Translations under genes and position numbers: made by a program
Notes under the pieces: model-generated
Databases searched by the model: none
What the model was told of the DNA's origin: nothing
The model's input: only the letters and a program-made list of their open reading frames with translations
Source of the DNA: Bufo bufo
Taxonomy: Eukaryota; Chordata; Amphibia; Anura; Bufonidae
DNA length: 64,000 bases
Direction: 5' to 3'
Assembly: GCF_905171765.1 (NCBI RefSeq)
Contig: NC_053392.1
Span: forward strand, 404,716,565 to 404,780,564
Shown: positions 9,630 through 20,757 of the stretch, in pieces
Layout of the letters: each line of letters begins with the position of its first letter
How positions within the stretch are numbered: position 1 is the stretch's first letter

Positions 9630-12038
9630 TAGATATAAACAAAAAGTGTCACTTTAAGTGGTGATAACTTTAAAACACTTTGACTTATCCAGGCCATTCT
9701 GAGATAGTTTTTTCGTCATATATTGTACTTCATGACACTGGTAAAATGGAGTAAAAAAAAATCATTTTTATTTATAAAACAATACCAAATTTGCCAAATA
9801 TTTTGAAAAATCTGCAAATTTCCAAGTTTCAATTTCTCTACTTCTATAATACATAGTAATACCTACAAAAATAGTTATTACTTTACATTCCCCATATGTC
9901 TACTTCATGTTAGGAACATTTTGGGAATGACATTTTATTTTTGGGGGACGTTACAAGGCTTAGAAGTTTAGAAGTAAATCTTGAAATTTCTCAGAAATTT
10001 TAAAAAAAAAACTTTTTAAGGACCAGTTCAGGTCTGAAGTCACTTTGTGAGGCTTACATAATATAAACCACCCAAAAATGACCCCATTCTAGAAACTACA
10101 CCCCTCAAGGTATTCAAAACGGATTTTACAAACGTTGTTAACCCTTTAGGTGTTCCACAAGAATTAATGGAAAATAGAGATACAATTTCAAAGTTTCACT
10201 TTTTTGGCCGATTTTCCATTTTAATATTTTTTTCCAGTTACAAAGCAAGGGTTAACAGCCAAACAAACTTAATATTTATGGCTATGATTCTGTAGTTTAC
10301 AGAAACACCCCATATGTGGTCGTAAACTGCTGTACGGGCACACGGCAGGGCGCAGAAGGAAAGAAATGCCATAAGGTTTTTGGAAGGCAGATTTTGCTGG
10401 ACTGGTTTTTTGACACCATGTCCCATTTGAAGCCCCCCTGATGCACCCCTAGAGTAGTATACTCCAAAAAAGTGACCCATTTTAGAAACTACTGGATAGT
10501 GTGGAAGTTTTGTTGGTACTAGTTTAGGGGGTACGATATGATTTTTTGGTTGCTCTATATTACTCTTTTTGTGAGGCAAAGGTAACAACAAATAGCTTCT
10601 TTGGTACCGTTTTTTTTTTGTTCTTTACAACATTCATCTGACAGGTAGATCATGTGGATATTTTTAGAGCAGGTTATCACGGACGCGGGCGATACCTAAT
10701 ATGTATAAATTTTTTTATTTATGTAAGTTTTACACAATATTTTCATTTTTTGAAACAAAAAAAAATCATGTTTTAGGTGTCTCCATAGTCTGAGAGCCAT
10801 AGTTTTTTCAGTTTTTAGGCGATTATCTTAGGTAGGGTCTCATTTTTTGCGGGATGAGATGACGGTTTGATTGGCACTATTTTGGGGTGCATATGACTTT
10901 TTGATCGCTTGCTATTACACTTTTTGTGATGTAAGATGACAAAAAAAGGCTTTTTTTACACCGTTTTTATTTTTATTTTTTTACGGTGCTCACCTGAGGG
11001 GTTAGGTCATGTGATATTTTTATAGAGTAACTTATTACGGACACGGCGATACCTAATATGTATACTTTTTTTTATTTATGTAAGTTTTACACAATAATAT
11101 CATTTTTGAAACAAAAAAAAAATCATGTTTTAGTGTCTCCATATTCTGAGAGAAATAGTTTTTTAAATTTTTTGGGCCATTATCTTGGGTAGGTTATGAT
11201 TTTTGCGGGATGAGATGACGGTTTGATTGGCACTATTTTGGGGTGCATATGACTTTTTGATCGCTTGCCATTACACTTTTTGTGATGTAAGGTGACAAAA
11301 AATTGTTTATTTAGCACAGTTTTTATTTTTTACGGTGTTCATCTGAGGGGTTAGGTTATGTGATATTTTTATATAGCCGGTCAATACGGACGCGGCGATA
11401 CCTAATATGTCTATTTATTTTTTTCCCCTATTTTTTACCAATTTTTTTTTACTTTATTTGGGAAAATGACGTTTTTGTTTATTTTTACTTGAAACTTTAA
11501 ATTTATTGGGGGGGGTAAACTTTATTATTTCAACTTTTTTTTTCACTTAATTTTTTGTCCCACTTTGGGACTTCAACTTTTGTTGGTCTGATCCTTTACA
11601 ATGCATTCCAAGCTTTCTGTATTGCTGTACTGTAATGCTGTATGTACTGTGTGTATTACTCATACAGCTTCCGGCCTGTGAGATCCAGGGGGCTAAATCT
11701 CACAGGCACGTCACAGGAAGGCAGCGGCGATGCCTCAGGAAGGCATCGCGCTGCCTTCCATGCCATCGGGTCCCCCCTACATCCCCATGGGGACCCGATG
11801 GCCGCCCGCCGCCACCGCAATAGGTAAAAGCCGCAAACCGCAGGTCTGAATTGACCTGCGGTTTGCGTCGATCGCCGACATGGGGGGGTCATGGGACCAC
11901 CCCGTGCATTTAGCCGAGGTGCCTGCTCAATGATTTGAGCTGGCACCGGCTTCCGATTACCACCCGCCGCAGGTACGCCCTGTGTCCTTAAGTACCAGGA
12001 CATCAGGGCGTACCTGTAGGCCCTGTGTCCTTAAGAGG
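9630..12038 (-). mobile_element. TTAA-flanked long non-autonomous element, family A, copy 1 (truncated)
   Basis: The right boundary is clear: ...CCTGTGTCCTTAAGAGG followed by TTAA at 12039-12042. The left side is truncated about 100 bp short of the terminus, when compared with the complete copy at 41218-44762. On the minus strand the order is a hairpin chain (11650-12036), AT-rich tandem modules of about 350 bp (repeat starts near 10690, 11046 and 11394), then the GGGGTGTAGTTTCTA-type module and the end region. There is no transposase. TTAA targets are typical of piggyBac and Kolobok transposons, so mobilisation by one of these is inferred. Confidence 0.8.
11650..12036 (-). repeat. Chain of hairpins, family A copy 1
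   Basis: Consecutive inverted repeats with different sequences: CCTGTGAGATC...ATCTCACAGG; GGAAGGCAGCG...CGCTGCCTTCC; CATCGGGTCCC...GGGACCCGATG; AAACCGCAGGTC...GACCTGCGGTTT; ATGGGGGGGTC...GACCACCCC; GGTGCCTGCTCAA...TTGAGCTGGCACC; AGGTACGCCCTG...CAGGGCGTACCT. They lie head to tail with almost no spacer. Some hairpins are shared with 41218-42075, and where they differ both arms have often changed together. Confidence 0.85.
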
Positions 12039-12049
12039 TTAAAGGGGAA

Positions 12050-12245
12050 ATATTATATTTAAAGTTAGCGATATAAGATCGGATTGTATTGCAATAATAT
12101 GTATGTGAGGTCTGAGCAAACAGATATTGGCCAGCTAAGCTGCGATGTACCTGTCTAGTTAAGTGTCGGTACGGTATTGGGTGTACAGCTGATTCGCCTC
12201 CCCGTGGTGCACCCTGGGTAACGCTAAATGAACCAGCAAATACTT
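12050..12245 (+). repeat. Dispersed repeat shared with 20040-20250 (inverted)
   Basis: Blocks TAAGATCGGATTGTATTG, GATATTGGCC, GATGTACCTGTCTAGT, GTGTACAGCTG, GGTGCACCCTGGGTAAC and GAACCAGCAAATACT occur in the same order on the opposite strand at 20040-20250, roughly 75% alike by eye. The family is not recognised. It could be an internal part of an LTR or LINE element. Confidence 0.6.
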
Positions 12246-12467
12246 TTGGTCCGACAAGAAAAGCTCATGGACATAAATTTTAATCTATATATATTGTGTG
12301 TATGGTATATAGTGTGTGGTATATATTGCATGGCAGGAAAACGGACGTGCTATGTTCATGTGATAGATGTTTATCTGTTGTCCATACATACATGCTACTT
12401 ACATAGTGCGGGGAAGTAACAAGAATACCAACAATACTCAGTGCACCAATCAGTAGTATCTACTATT
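12246..12467. other. No gene seen
   Basis: AT- and GT-rich sequence (TGTGTGTATGGTATATAGTG) without a supported ORF or a repeat I can classify. Confidence 0.4.
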
Positions 12468-12492
12468 GGGGGGGGGGGGGGGGGGGGGGGGG
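12468..12492 (+). repeat. Uninterrupted run of 25 G
   Basis: Twenty-five consecutive G bases, then CGGAGG and an A-run. Such a run could form a G-quadruplex on the + strand and is also a common place for length errors in assemblies. Confidence 0.9.
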
Positions 12493-12659
12493 CGGAGGAA
12501 AAAAAAAAAGTTCTTATTCACATACACGAATATTTAGCAACACTAAATCTACATATAAATAATTTAGAAGTAGATCGAGTGTTGCTAAATATTGTTCTGC
12601 CATGCATGCAATATGAAATAGAATACAGTGCTATAATACAATATTACTTACAGCGAGAA

Positions 12660-13027
12660 TAACTTCTTCTTCTTCTTTTTTAAATCAAATTCGCCCTATT
12701 TTTGATCGCCGATTTTAATACTGAAATAACGCCAAACTCCACTGGAAGCAATGCAAAAACAAAGTTATAGCAATATAGCGAATATATTCGTTACTTAGAA
12801 TATTCGTAAAAAAAAAATTATATGAAAAAATTATTCCTTCCAGCTTAATTTGTTTGTGGGCCAATGAGTCATTGGCCCACAATCAAGAAGCAGTGAGGGA
12901 TCATTTTTAGATGTTTAAAATTCCCGAATATTCGATATATAGCACTATATTCAAAATATTAGCGAATTCTCGAAGTTGCGATATTCGATAAAAATTTTTG
13001 TTATTCGAATATTCGCGCTCAACACTA
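12660..13027 (-). mobile_element. hAT-like MITE of the GAATATTCG type, right end clear
   Basis: Read on the minus strand from 13027 it begins TAGTGTTGAGCGCGAATATT, the same terminus as at 57545 (TAGTGTTGAGCGTGAATATT) and close to that at 17930 (TAGTGTTGTGCGCGAATATT). TAG-TG-type ends with 8-bp duplications are typical of hAT elements. The body has many short AT palindromes (ATATAGCACTATAT). The left end is not identified. The right end abuts an LTR fragment. Confidence 0.6.
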
Positions 13028-13608
13028 GTGGCAGTACGGATCACTCCCTGGGCGGAGCTGAGTCATGTCATGTGATCTCGTTAACCTACCCTGGATCTCC
13101 TGCAGGTATTTAAGTGGCTCAGCCCTTTACCCAGACGCCTCAGAATCAAGGTCCTAATCTTGTGCTAAAGAGCTTGCTTACCACTCGTGTTCCTGACTTT
13201 ATACTTCGTTCATGGACTTTGTTTATTGTCTGATCCCGGCCTGCTTGCATCGCCTCTCCCGTTGCTGACCCGGATTGTCTGACCTTGTTCCTGTGCCGCC
13301 TGCTCTAACCAATTGCATGTTCTGACTATGTCTCTGCCTCTTCCTCCGGTTACTGTCTTGTTGCTCCTGGTAACGACCCTGCCTTTCTAACCACGTCTGT
13401 ACTGTCGGTACCTTCGCAGGTACCTTATGGTCTGCCTGGACCAGCTGCCACTGAATGATTTACTCTCTGGAGTAGCCCCTGGCAATTACCGACGGTCAAG
13501 CCTATCCTCACCATCTGAGGCTCTAGTGAAAGGTAGTTGCTTAGTTACTCCCTTCCAGAGTATTGCTAGTCAGTGGCACAGTGGGTTCACATCCACTGAT
13601 CCGTGACA
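13028..13608 (+). mobile_element. Ty3-type LTR fragment
   Basis: This stretch has the look of a Ty3-type LTR: a TATA-like TATTTAAGTGG near 13107, C/T-rich transcribed sequence, and the 3' end GATCCGTGACA at 13598-13608. The expected 5' end (TGTCAC) is missing because the hAT-like MITE abuts at 13027. Beyond the 3' end lies a fragment of the TTAA family A, so the LTR may have inserted into it. No internal coding region is attached. Confidence 0.55.
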
Positions 13609-13741
13609 ACAAGAAAACAGTCTCAGAATGGCCTGGATAAGTAAAAGCGTTTAAAGTTATTACCATATAAAGTGACACATGTCAGATTTGCAAAAATTAG
13701 GCTGGGTCTTGAGGGTGAAAAATGTCTGTGTCCTGAAGGGG
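13609..13741 (+). mobile_element. TTAA family A, 3' end fragment
   Basis: CAGTCTCAGAATGGCCTGGA, then GTGTCCTGAAGGGG and TTAA at 13742-13745. It matches the terminal 130 bp of the complete element ending at 44762 in the same orientation. The rest is missing beyond the LTR fragment. Confidence 0.75.
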
Positions 13742-13754
13742 TTAAGGTATATAG

Positions 13755-14005
13755 CGCTGACTTATAGCATTGCACAGAGTGCCACTATTCTCATCAGCCC
13801 CTGACCCCAATGAATCTCATAACCTAAATTCCATTTTGCTTGCACACTGTCTATGGTACATTTCATAGGAAGCCTTTTATGATGTTTGGAAGGAAACCAG
13901 AGAACCCATGAGAGCATATAAACTCCATGCAGATGTTGCCCACCTAAACCCTGGACCTCAGCACTCCAAAGGAACTGTGCTAACCACTAAAGAACCATGG
14001 TTAAC
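13755..14005 (-). mobile_element. tRNA-derived SINE, degenerate
   Basis: On the minus strand the order is GTGGTTAGCACAGT (A-box-like), GAGGTCCAGGGTTTAGG (B-box region, diverged from GGTTCGAATCC), CAACATCTGCATGGAGTTTA, GGTTTCCTTCC and finally GGAATTTAGGTTATGAG. This is the order of a tRNA-derived SINE family common in fish and amphibians. Identification is from memory of the consensus layout. There is no poly-A or clear target duplication. Confidence 0.65.
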
Positions 14006-14123
14006 AGTCTAATTTAACATGGCCTGGCCAGTCAACATCAAGACTTCAATTTCTACTGGCTTCCACTCAGTGTACTACATTTTTTTTACCTCAGTTATAC
14101 ATGCATTACAGAAACAGTTACTA

Positions 14124-14278
14124 ATGTCCTGGACGCGCACGCCGCCGCGCATGCGCCATGGTGACTTATTCCTGGCCTGTATAGTACAGAGCCGGCATGT
14201 GCTTTCACGGCTCTGTACTATACTGGCCAGAAAAAAGTCATCATGGCGCATGCACGGCGGCGTGCGCGTTCAGGACAT
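14124..14278 (+). repeat. Long hairpin with arms of about 72 bp
   Basis: ATGTCCTGGACGCGCACGCC at 14124 pairs with GGCGTGCGCGTTCAGGACAT ending at 14278. Pairing continues through GCGCATGCGCCATG, GGCC and TAGTACAGAGCCG to a loop near 14203. A second, shorter pair of GCGCGGCCCGGC blocks follows at 14281 and 14322 as direct repeats. The hairpin lies just left of the TTAA family B element and could be the remains of another hairpin-chain element. Confidence 0.85.
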
Positions 14279-14432
14279 TGCGCGGCCCGGCTGGGAGAAA
14301 ATCTTCAGTGTTCTGCGCAAGCGCGGCCCGGCGGGATTCGACAGCAGAGGTGGCCGTAACCAGGGGAGACGAAAGACAACGATCAGGTAAGAGGGGACTT
14401 ATTTTCTCAAAAAGGGTGGGAATTGGGTAATT

Positions 14433-14880
14433 AACCACCTCCCGTCCGCCCATAGACTATAAACGTCCGGGAGGTGGTTCTCTATTTCTGAACGGACGTT
14501 CCAGAACGTCCGTTCAGAAAGTGCAGCTGCACGCTAATCGTGTAGCTGCAGAGCTGGTTGCCCGCTGTCAGTGACAGCAGGGCAACCCAGAGAGAAGGCA
14601 AGGACAGTTCCCAGGTGTCCCTGCCTTCTGGATCGCTGCATACACAGCGCTCACCGAGCGCTGTGTATGCAGAGCAGGAAGTGCTATGCGCTTCCTGTTC
14701 CGGCCCGGCGGTCATTTGACCGCCGTGACCGGAGAGTGCAGGAGCTGTGTGAGGTCTTTCACAGACCTCGATCAGCCCTGCTCTGAGGCTGTACAGCGCA
14801 GAATTATGCTGTACAGCCTCTCTGGGGGGTGTATTTCTCCTGTAACTGGGGCTACTATGTCAGCCCCAGTTACAGGAGAA
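14433..14880 (+). repeat. Chain of eleven hairpins, family B
   Basis: Successive inverted repeats are CCACCTCCCG/CGGGAGGTGG, TCTGAACGGACGTTC/GAACGTCCGTTCAGA, TGCAGCTGCACG/CGTGTAGCTGCA, GTTGCCCGCTGTCA/TGACAGCAGGGCAAC, GAAGGCAAGGACA/TGTCCCTGCCTTC, GCATACACAGCGCT/AGCGCTGTGTATGC, GGAAGTGC/GCGCTTCC, CGGCGGTCA/TGACCGCCG, GAGGTCT/AGACCTC, GAGGCTGTACAGC/GCTGTACAGCCTC and CTCCTGTAACTGGGGCT/AGCCCCAGTTACAGGAG. Together they cover nearly all of about 450 bp. No two share the same sequence. Confidence 0.9.
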
Positions 14881-16879
14881 ATCAACAGTGAAAAAAAAAA
14901 GAAAAAGTGAAGTTAATGTCCCTCAGAGGTCTTGTATGACCTTATGGGGGACGAAAAGTGTAAAATAAAAAAATAAAGGGTTGAAAAAATAAAATAAAAA
15001 AAAAGGTTTCACATGTAAAAGAAAAAATTCCCCAAGTAAGAAATAAAAAAAAAATTTAAAAATAGAAAAAATTTAATAAAATAGACATATTTGGTATTGC
15101 CGCGTCCGTAAAAACCAGCTCTATAAAAATATCACATGATCTAACCCCTCGGGTGAACACCGTAAAAAAAAAAAAAAAAAAACGTGTCAAAACAAGCAAT
15201 TTTTGTCACCTTACATCACAAAAGGTGCAACACCAAATGATCAAAAACACGTATGTCCCACAAAATGGTACCAATAAAACCGTCACCTCATCCCGCAAAA
15301 AATGAGCCCCTACATAAGAAAATCTCTCAAAAAATAAAAAAAACTATAGCTCTTAGAACATGGAGACACTAAAACATCATTTTTTTGGTTTCAAAAATGC
15401 TATTATTGTGTTAAAGTGAAACAAATAAAAAAAGTATACATATTAGGTATTGCCGCGTCCGTAAAAACCAGCTCTATAAAAATATCACATGACCTAACCC
15501 CTCAGGTGAACACCGTAAAAAAAAAAAAAAAACAGTGTCAAAACAAGCAATTTTTGTCACCTTACATCACAAAAGGTGCAACACCAAGTGATCAAAAATG
15601 CGTATGTCCCACAAAATGGTACCAATAAAACCGTCACCTCATCCCGCAAAAAATGAGGACCTACATAAGAAAATCTCTCAAAAATTAAAAAAACTATAGC
15701 TCTCAGAACATGGACACATTAAAACATAATTTTTTTGTTTCAAAAATGCTATTATTGTGTAAAACTTTAATAAATGAGAAAAAGTATACATATTAGGTAT
15801 CGCCACGTCCGTAACAATCTGATCTATAAAAATGTCACTTGACTGAACCCCTAAGGTGAACGCCGTAAGAATAAATAAATAGAAACTGTACTAAAACAAC
15901 CAATTTTTTGGTCACCTTGCCCCATAAAGTGTTATAATGAATGATCAAAAAATCATATGTACCCAAAAATAGTAGCAATTAAACTGGCACCTTATCCCCT
16001 AGTTTCCAAAATGGGATCACTTCTTGGGAGTTTCTACTGTAAGGGGTGCATCAGGGGGCTTCAAATGGGACATGGCATCTAAAAACCATGTGGAGTTCCT
16101 TTTCTTCTGTGCCCTGCCGTGTGCCCATACAGCAGTTTATGACCACATGTGGGGTGTTTCTGTAAACCGCAGAATCTGGGTAATAAATATTGCGTTTTGT
16201 TTGGCTGTTAACCATCGATGTGTTAAAGAAAAAAATTGATTAAAATGGAAAATCGGCCAAAAATGTGAAATTTTAAAATTTGATCTCCATTTTCCTTTAA
16301 TTCTTATGGAACGCCTAAAGGGTTAACAAAGTTTGTAATATCGGTTTTGAATACCTTGAGGGGTGTAGTTTCTACAATGGGGTCATTTATGGGGGTATCC
16401 ACTATGTAGGCCCCACAAAGTGACTTCAGACCTGAACTGGTCCTTAAAAAGTGGGTTTTGGCAATTTTCTTAAAAATTTGAAGAATTGCTTCTAAACTTC
16501 TAAGCCTTCTAACGGCCTAAAAAAATAAAATGACATTTCCAAAATGATGCCAACATAAAGTAGACATATGGGGAATGTTAAGTAATAAATATTTTATGAG
16601 GTATCACTTTCTGTTTTAGAAGCAGAGAAATTGAAATTTAGAAAATTGCGAATTTTTCAAAAAGTTTGGTAAATTTGGGATTTTTTCATAAATAAAGGTG
16701 AAATATTTTGACTCAAATTTATGACTGTCATGAAGTACAATGTGTCACGAGAAAACAATCTCTGAATGACTTGGATAAGTAAAGGCATTCCAAAGTTATT
16801 ACCACATAAAGTGAGATATGTCAGTTTTGCAAAATTATGCCTGGTCAGGAAGGAGGCAAATGGCCCAGATGGCAAGTGG
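14435..16879 (+). mobile_element. TTAA-flanked long non-autonomous element, family B, complete
   Basis: It is flanked by TTAA at 14431-14434 and 16880-16883. Ends are imperfect inverted repeats: left CCACCTCCCGTCCGCC, right (reverse complement) CCACTTGCCATCTGGGCC. The order is a hairpin chain (14433-14880), three AT-rich modules of about 353 bp (starts near 15091, 15443 and 15797), one copy of the module with GGGGTGCATCAGGGGGCTTC, then the end region. The body is clearly related to family A but the termini and hairpins differ. There is no transposase. A piggyBac- or Kolobok-type enzyme acting in trans is inferred from the TTAA target. Confidence 0.82.
15070..15890 (+). repeat. AT-rich tandem modules of about 353 bp in family B
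   Basis: The block GGTATTGCCGCGTCCGTAA (third unit GGTATCGCCACGTCCGTAA) recurs near 15091, 15443 and 15797. Each unit carries AAAATATCACATGA, CACCGTAA with an A-run, CACCTTACATCACAAAA and CATCCCGCAAAAAATGAG-type blocks. Small open frames in it (for example 15416-15628) are chance. Confidence 0.85.
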
Positions 16880-16883
16880 TTAA

Positions 16884-17061
16884 ATGTATTTACAAAAACA
16901 TTAACAGATTTAACAGTGATCATTGTGATGGGAATACCCCTTTAAGTCCTGATGCACTTCAATTCCCTTTAGCTGGGACACATGCTTTTACATGGACATT
17001 TGACTTATCATATTCATGTGGTGCAACTCTTTCTCATATATATATACTGTATATATATATA

Positions 17062-17101
<40 letters not shown>

Positions 17102-17929
17102 GAAATAGCATTACCCGCTTTGCACTTACAACAAAGTTACCCAAAAAGTCAAATTACATATTTTTGAAATCCTCTGCTGGAAGTTTCATACTTGTCCCAT
17201 TCTTCTGAAACTGCTCCATCTAACTAAGCTAATTGGTTGAAGCTTCCTATTCATCTTAAAGCTGCCTTCAACTTGGATGCTCTAAAGCCTAACAACTTTG
17301 CGTAAGGCAAAGGCCAAATGTCTTACAATGTTACACAAAGTAAGTTCAACATTTTCTATTAAATATAGTCTATTCTCTAAAATATCTTTCATAGCTTCAT
17401 TGTACTCTGCAACAAGAATTGTCCAGTGTCTATTCAGCTTCCTTATTATAGAAGTTCAGTTCAAACTAACTTTATGGAAAAAAAAAAAAGAAATAAAAAT
17501 GGATTGGTTATAAAATATCTGATATATCTTTCTATCCATCTCTATAAAAACATATCTAAGAAAGTTACTACATTTTGGCTATATTTCCTTCATTGGAATG
17601 TAGAAATTCTAAAAATCAGATCAAATCATTTAGTGGAGAGGCTAGTATTTGTAAAAAATCCTGTTCATGTGTTCTACAAGGACTGTGAAAGAGGCTACGT
17701 ATGTTATATTAAAGTGTCCTGTTTTATGTCTCCAATTCAAGTGGAAATACTTGGCAAACGATACCAACCTAGTGAGAGAATACCTGTAGCGTCAGCAAAT
17801 AACATATACAGCAATGAAATGGTGTGTATATAATGCTAATGCTTGATAATGATTAAGCATTTTGATAAGGGAAACTTGATTTTGAACTGCCTCCATTTAA
17901 GATTTTAGGACATTTTGCAACATTATAGA
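16884..17929. other. No supported gene; contains an AT microsatellite
   Basis: A TA-rich microsatellite occupies about 17037-17097. The remaining sequence is AT-rich. The longest open frame (17426-17833, 135 codons) shows no motif I recognise and has lysine/isoleucine-rich, low-complexity composition. I see no splice-site or promoter support, so I do not call it a gene. Confidence 0.5.
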
Positions 17930-18917
17930 TAGTGTTGTGCGCGAATATTCGAATAACGCATTTTTTTGCGAATATCGCAACTTCGAGAATTTGCGAATAT
18001 TTAGAATATAGTGCTATATATTCGCTATATCGAATATTCGTAATTTTTTTGCATCTGAAAACATAAGCAACTTAAGCAGGAAGGAATCATATTTTCATGT
18101 GGAAAACAAATGTATGAATATTCTAAAAAACTAATATATAGCAATATAGCAAATATATTCGTTATTTATAATATTCGCCTATTTTTCCCCAATCTGTACA
18201 GTTGTTCGCATACTCCTCCCCAACAAGCGTCTCCATCACCATGGGAACGCCTGTGGGTTAGAATATACCATCAGATCTGAGATTTCACGATTGCAGGGAA
18301 AACTCAGATCCGATAGTATATTCTAACCCACAGGCGTTCCCATGGTGACGGGGACGCTTGTCGGGGAGGAGTATGCTAACAACTGTACAGATTGGGGAAA
18401 AAAAGGTGAATATTCTAAATAACGAATATATTCGCTATATTGCTATATATTCGTTTTTTAGAATATTCGTCATATTCTAAAACAAGAATATATAGCAGTA
18501 TAGCGAATATTCGCTAAATACAAATATAGAGCAATTTAGCTAATATAGTGCTATAATCTTTTTTTATAGTCTTATTTTTTTTTCTCTTCTGAATCTCAGA
18601 TTTGGAAAAAATTTACACTATTAAAAAAAAACATTATGGCTATATTAGCTTAGCTAAATTGCTCTGTTTGTATTTTCTCGAATATTCGCTATATTGCTAT
18701 ATATTCTTGTTTTAGAATATGACGAATATTCTTAAAACTAATATATAGTACTATATTTACTGCTATATATTATTTTTTGATCAACTTTGATTTTTAAATT
18801 TTAGATTAATCGCGAATATAATCTCTAATACGAATATTCGCGAATATGAAATGAATATTCTAGCGAATATTCGTGCAATATCGCAAATTCCAATATGGGA
18901 CCTGACACTCATCACTA
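17930..18917 (+). mobile_element. hAT-like foldback MITE
   Basis: Ends are TAGTGTTGTGCGCG on the left and, as reverse complement, TAGTGATGAGTGTC on the right. They are flanked by ATTATAGA (17922-17929) and ATTATAAA (18918-18925), an 8-bp duplication with one mismatch, as expected for hAT. The centre is a large inverted repeat (about 18110-18475). It includes CCATGGGAACGCCTGTGGGT on one side and its near-exact complement on the other, around a loop near 18285. The outer parts are rich in GAATATTCG and ATATAGC palindromes. No coding capacity. Confidence 0.75.
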
Positions 18918-18925
18918 ATTATAAA

Positions 18926-20039
18926 TACAGTAGCCTAGTGAAAGCTGACTATTAATGTAACCCCTGGAATATTTGTACACTCAGGTCAGGGATGAGCTAT
19001 TTGATTAGAAATTTACACTTGTAATTCCGACTTTGTTGGATATCTGCTAATATATCAGTGTGGAATACAGTATGTAAGTAAACAATCAGAAAAGTCATGT
19101 ATTAATCAACACGAGCCCTTTCTATCTTATTTTGTGTATCAGCCACTGCATGATGCATCCATTGAAAGTCACAAAGAAGGGCTTAATATCTATTTGAATT
19201 AGAGGAGAAAGAATAAAAATCAATTACCATAGTTATATTCTTTGGGGGACAACATATGTGAATAATCAGTTTATGGGGTTTCTTTTAGGATGGCAGTTCT
19301 ATTATTTATGTAATTATGTAGGGTGCAGTTATAATATTTATGGGGACTATATCTGTGAATTACACATAATTATTAGTGATGAGCGGCAGGGGCAATATTC
19401 AATTTCGCGATATTTCACAAATACATGTTCGAACATTCGTCATATATTCGCGAATTCGCTATATTCGTTTACTGTTTTTTGAAATGAGTAAAATCGTAAA
19501 CTGAAATTTGTATAATGCGCTTGCGCACAAAGGGCGTGGTCTGGTTTAGCAACTGGTTTCAACTACATGAAGTTTGTTGCGATAGGAAAAGTTGGTTTGA
19601 AGCAACTTTCGAGACAGTGAGGAAGAATTCATGATCACTGTAAGTAATTTCACATTACGCCAGTGTATTTGATTACATTTCACATGCATGTCAGACCAAT
19701 CCCTTTATATGCAGATAGAGTGTTATAAAATATTCGTGATTGCGAAAATAGGCACTTATCCACATTTTTTTTTCGTGATACATATAACTTGACTTTTTAT
19801 CATGTCTAAGCAGATATTAATGATTGGTGCACTAAGTATTGTTGTGACATCACAGCAATTTGTCAGTAGAATGTATGTATGGACAGCAGAGAAATGTCTC
19901 TCACATGCACATTACACATCCATTTTCCTGCCGCACAGTATATACCCCATTCCACACACACACACACACACACACACAGTTCATAGATTATAGTTTGTGT
20001 CCTGTTGGTCAAGACTCGGGAGAAGCTTTCTTTGTCTTA
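18926..20039. other. No gene; hAT-like terminus at about 19375 and an AC microsatellite
   Basis: TAGTGATGAGCGGCAGGGGC at 19375 looks like a left hAT terminus followed by TTCGCGATATT-type palindromes, but I find no right end. A run of CA repeats lies at about 19953-19977. No ORF here has recognisable motifs. Confidence 0.45.
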
Positions 20040-20250
20040 CCGCCAGTATTTGCTGGTTCATTTATAGTTACCCAGGGTGCACCAGGGGGTGGTGAACCAG
20101 CTGTACACCCCATACCGTACCGTCACTTCACTAAACAGGTACATCTCTGCTCAGAGGGCCAATATCCGATTGATCAGACCCCACACACATACAATCTCAA
20201 TACAATCCGATCTTATAACGGTAACAGTAAATCTAATATTTACTCTTGCA
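20040..20250 (-). repeat. Dispersed repeat shared with 12050-12245
   Basis: On the minus strand this carries the same ordered blocks as 12050-12245: TAAGATCGGATTGTATTGAG, GGATATTGGCC, GATGTACCTGTTTAGT, GGTGTACAGCTGGTTCACC, GGTGCACCCTGGGTAAC and GAACCAGCAAATACTGG. It is the better evidence that this is a multi-copy family. The type is unknown. Confidence 0.6.
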
Positions 20251-20640
20251 AAAACTTAAATACTTTTTTACTGTTTTGTTGAGAACATAATTTTCAATAC
20301 TTGTATTCCAAAAAATTGGGATTATATGCTTGCATCTTTATCCGGCAGCACATGTTGGTGTAGGGCTATGACAGGACCCGGGTCCGAGCTTAAAAGCATG
20401 TCCCCAAATGAGGGATCAGGCCATAGTGAATGTGCTCCGTTCCGAGCTGAAAAAAAAAATACTAGATCAGGCACCCGAAGATGGCCATCCTAAAAAAATG
20501 GTCAGATCTTAATAGGAGGAATATGGAGTGGCTCAAAGAGATCTGGGACCAAAACTGCCCAGGTACAATGCTTTCATTACTTTTGTATCTATCGCAAACA
20601 CTCTGTAATGTATATATACAGTTATGCAAATAAGTATTTC
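20251..20640. other. No gene seen
   Basis: Unassigned sequence. Short A-runs only; no repeat or ORF that I can support. Confidence 0.4.
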
Positions 20641-20717
20641 ATTCCTTCACAAATGATTACCTGGTGTGACACATAGCAAATTAGCCAATTACATTTTACA
20701 TCTCTACCTCGCTGTGA

Positions 20718-20754
<37 letters not shown>

Positions 20755-20757
<3 letters not shown>

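Noticed and set aside
14435..14880. Cluster of microRNA genes in the hairpin chain
   Set aside because: Stems are 7-20 bp with tiny loops and sit at the end of a transposable element; there is no evidence for processing. A small-RNA test is suggested instead.
17426..17833. 135-codon plus-strand frame
   Set aside because: AT-rich, no recognisable motif, no promoter or splice support.
19860..20282. 140-codon plus-strand frame
   Set aside because: It crosses a CA microsatellite and a dispersed repeat; no motif.
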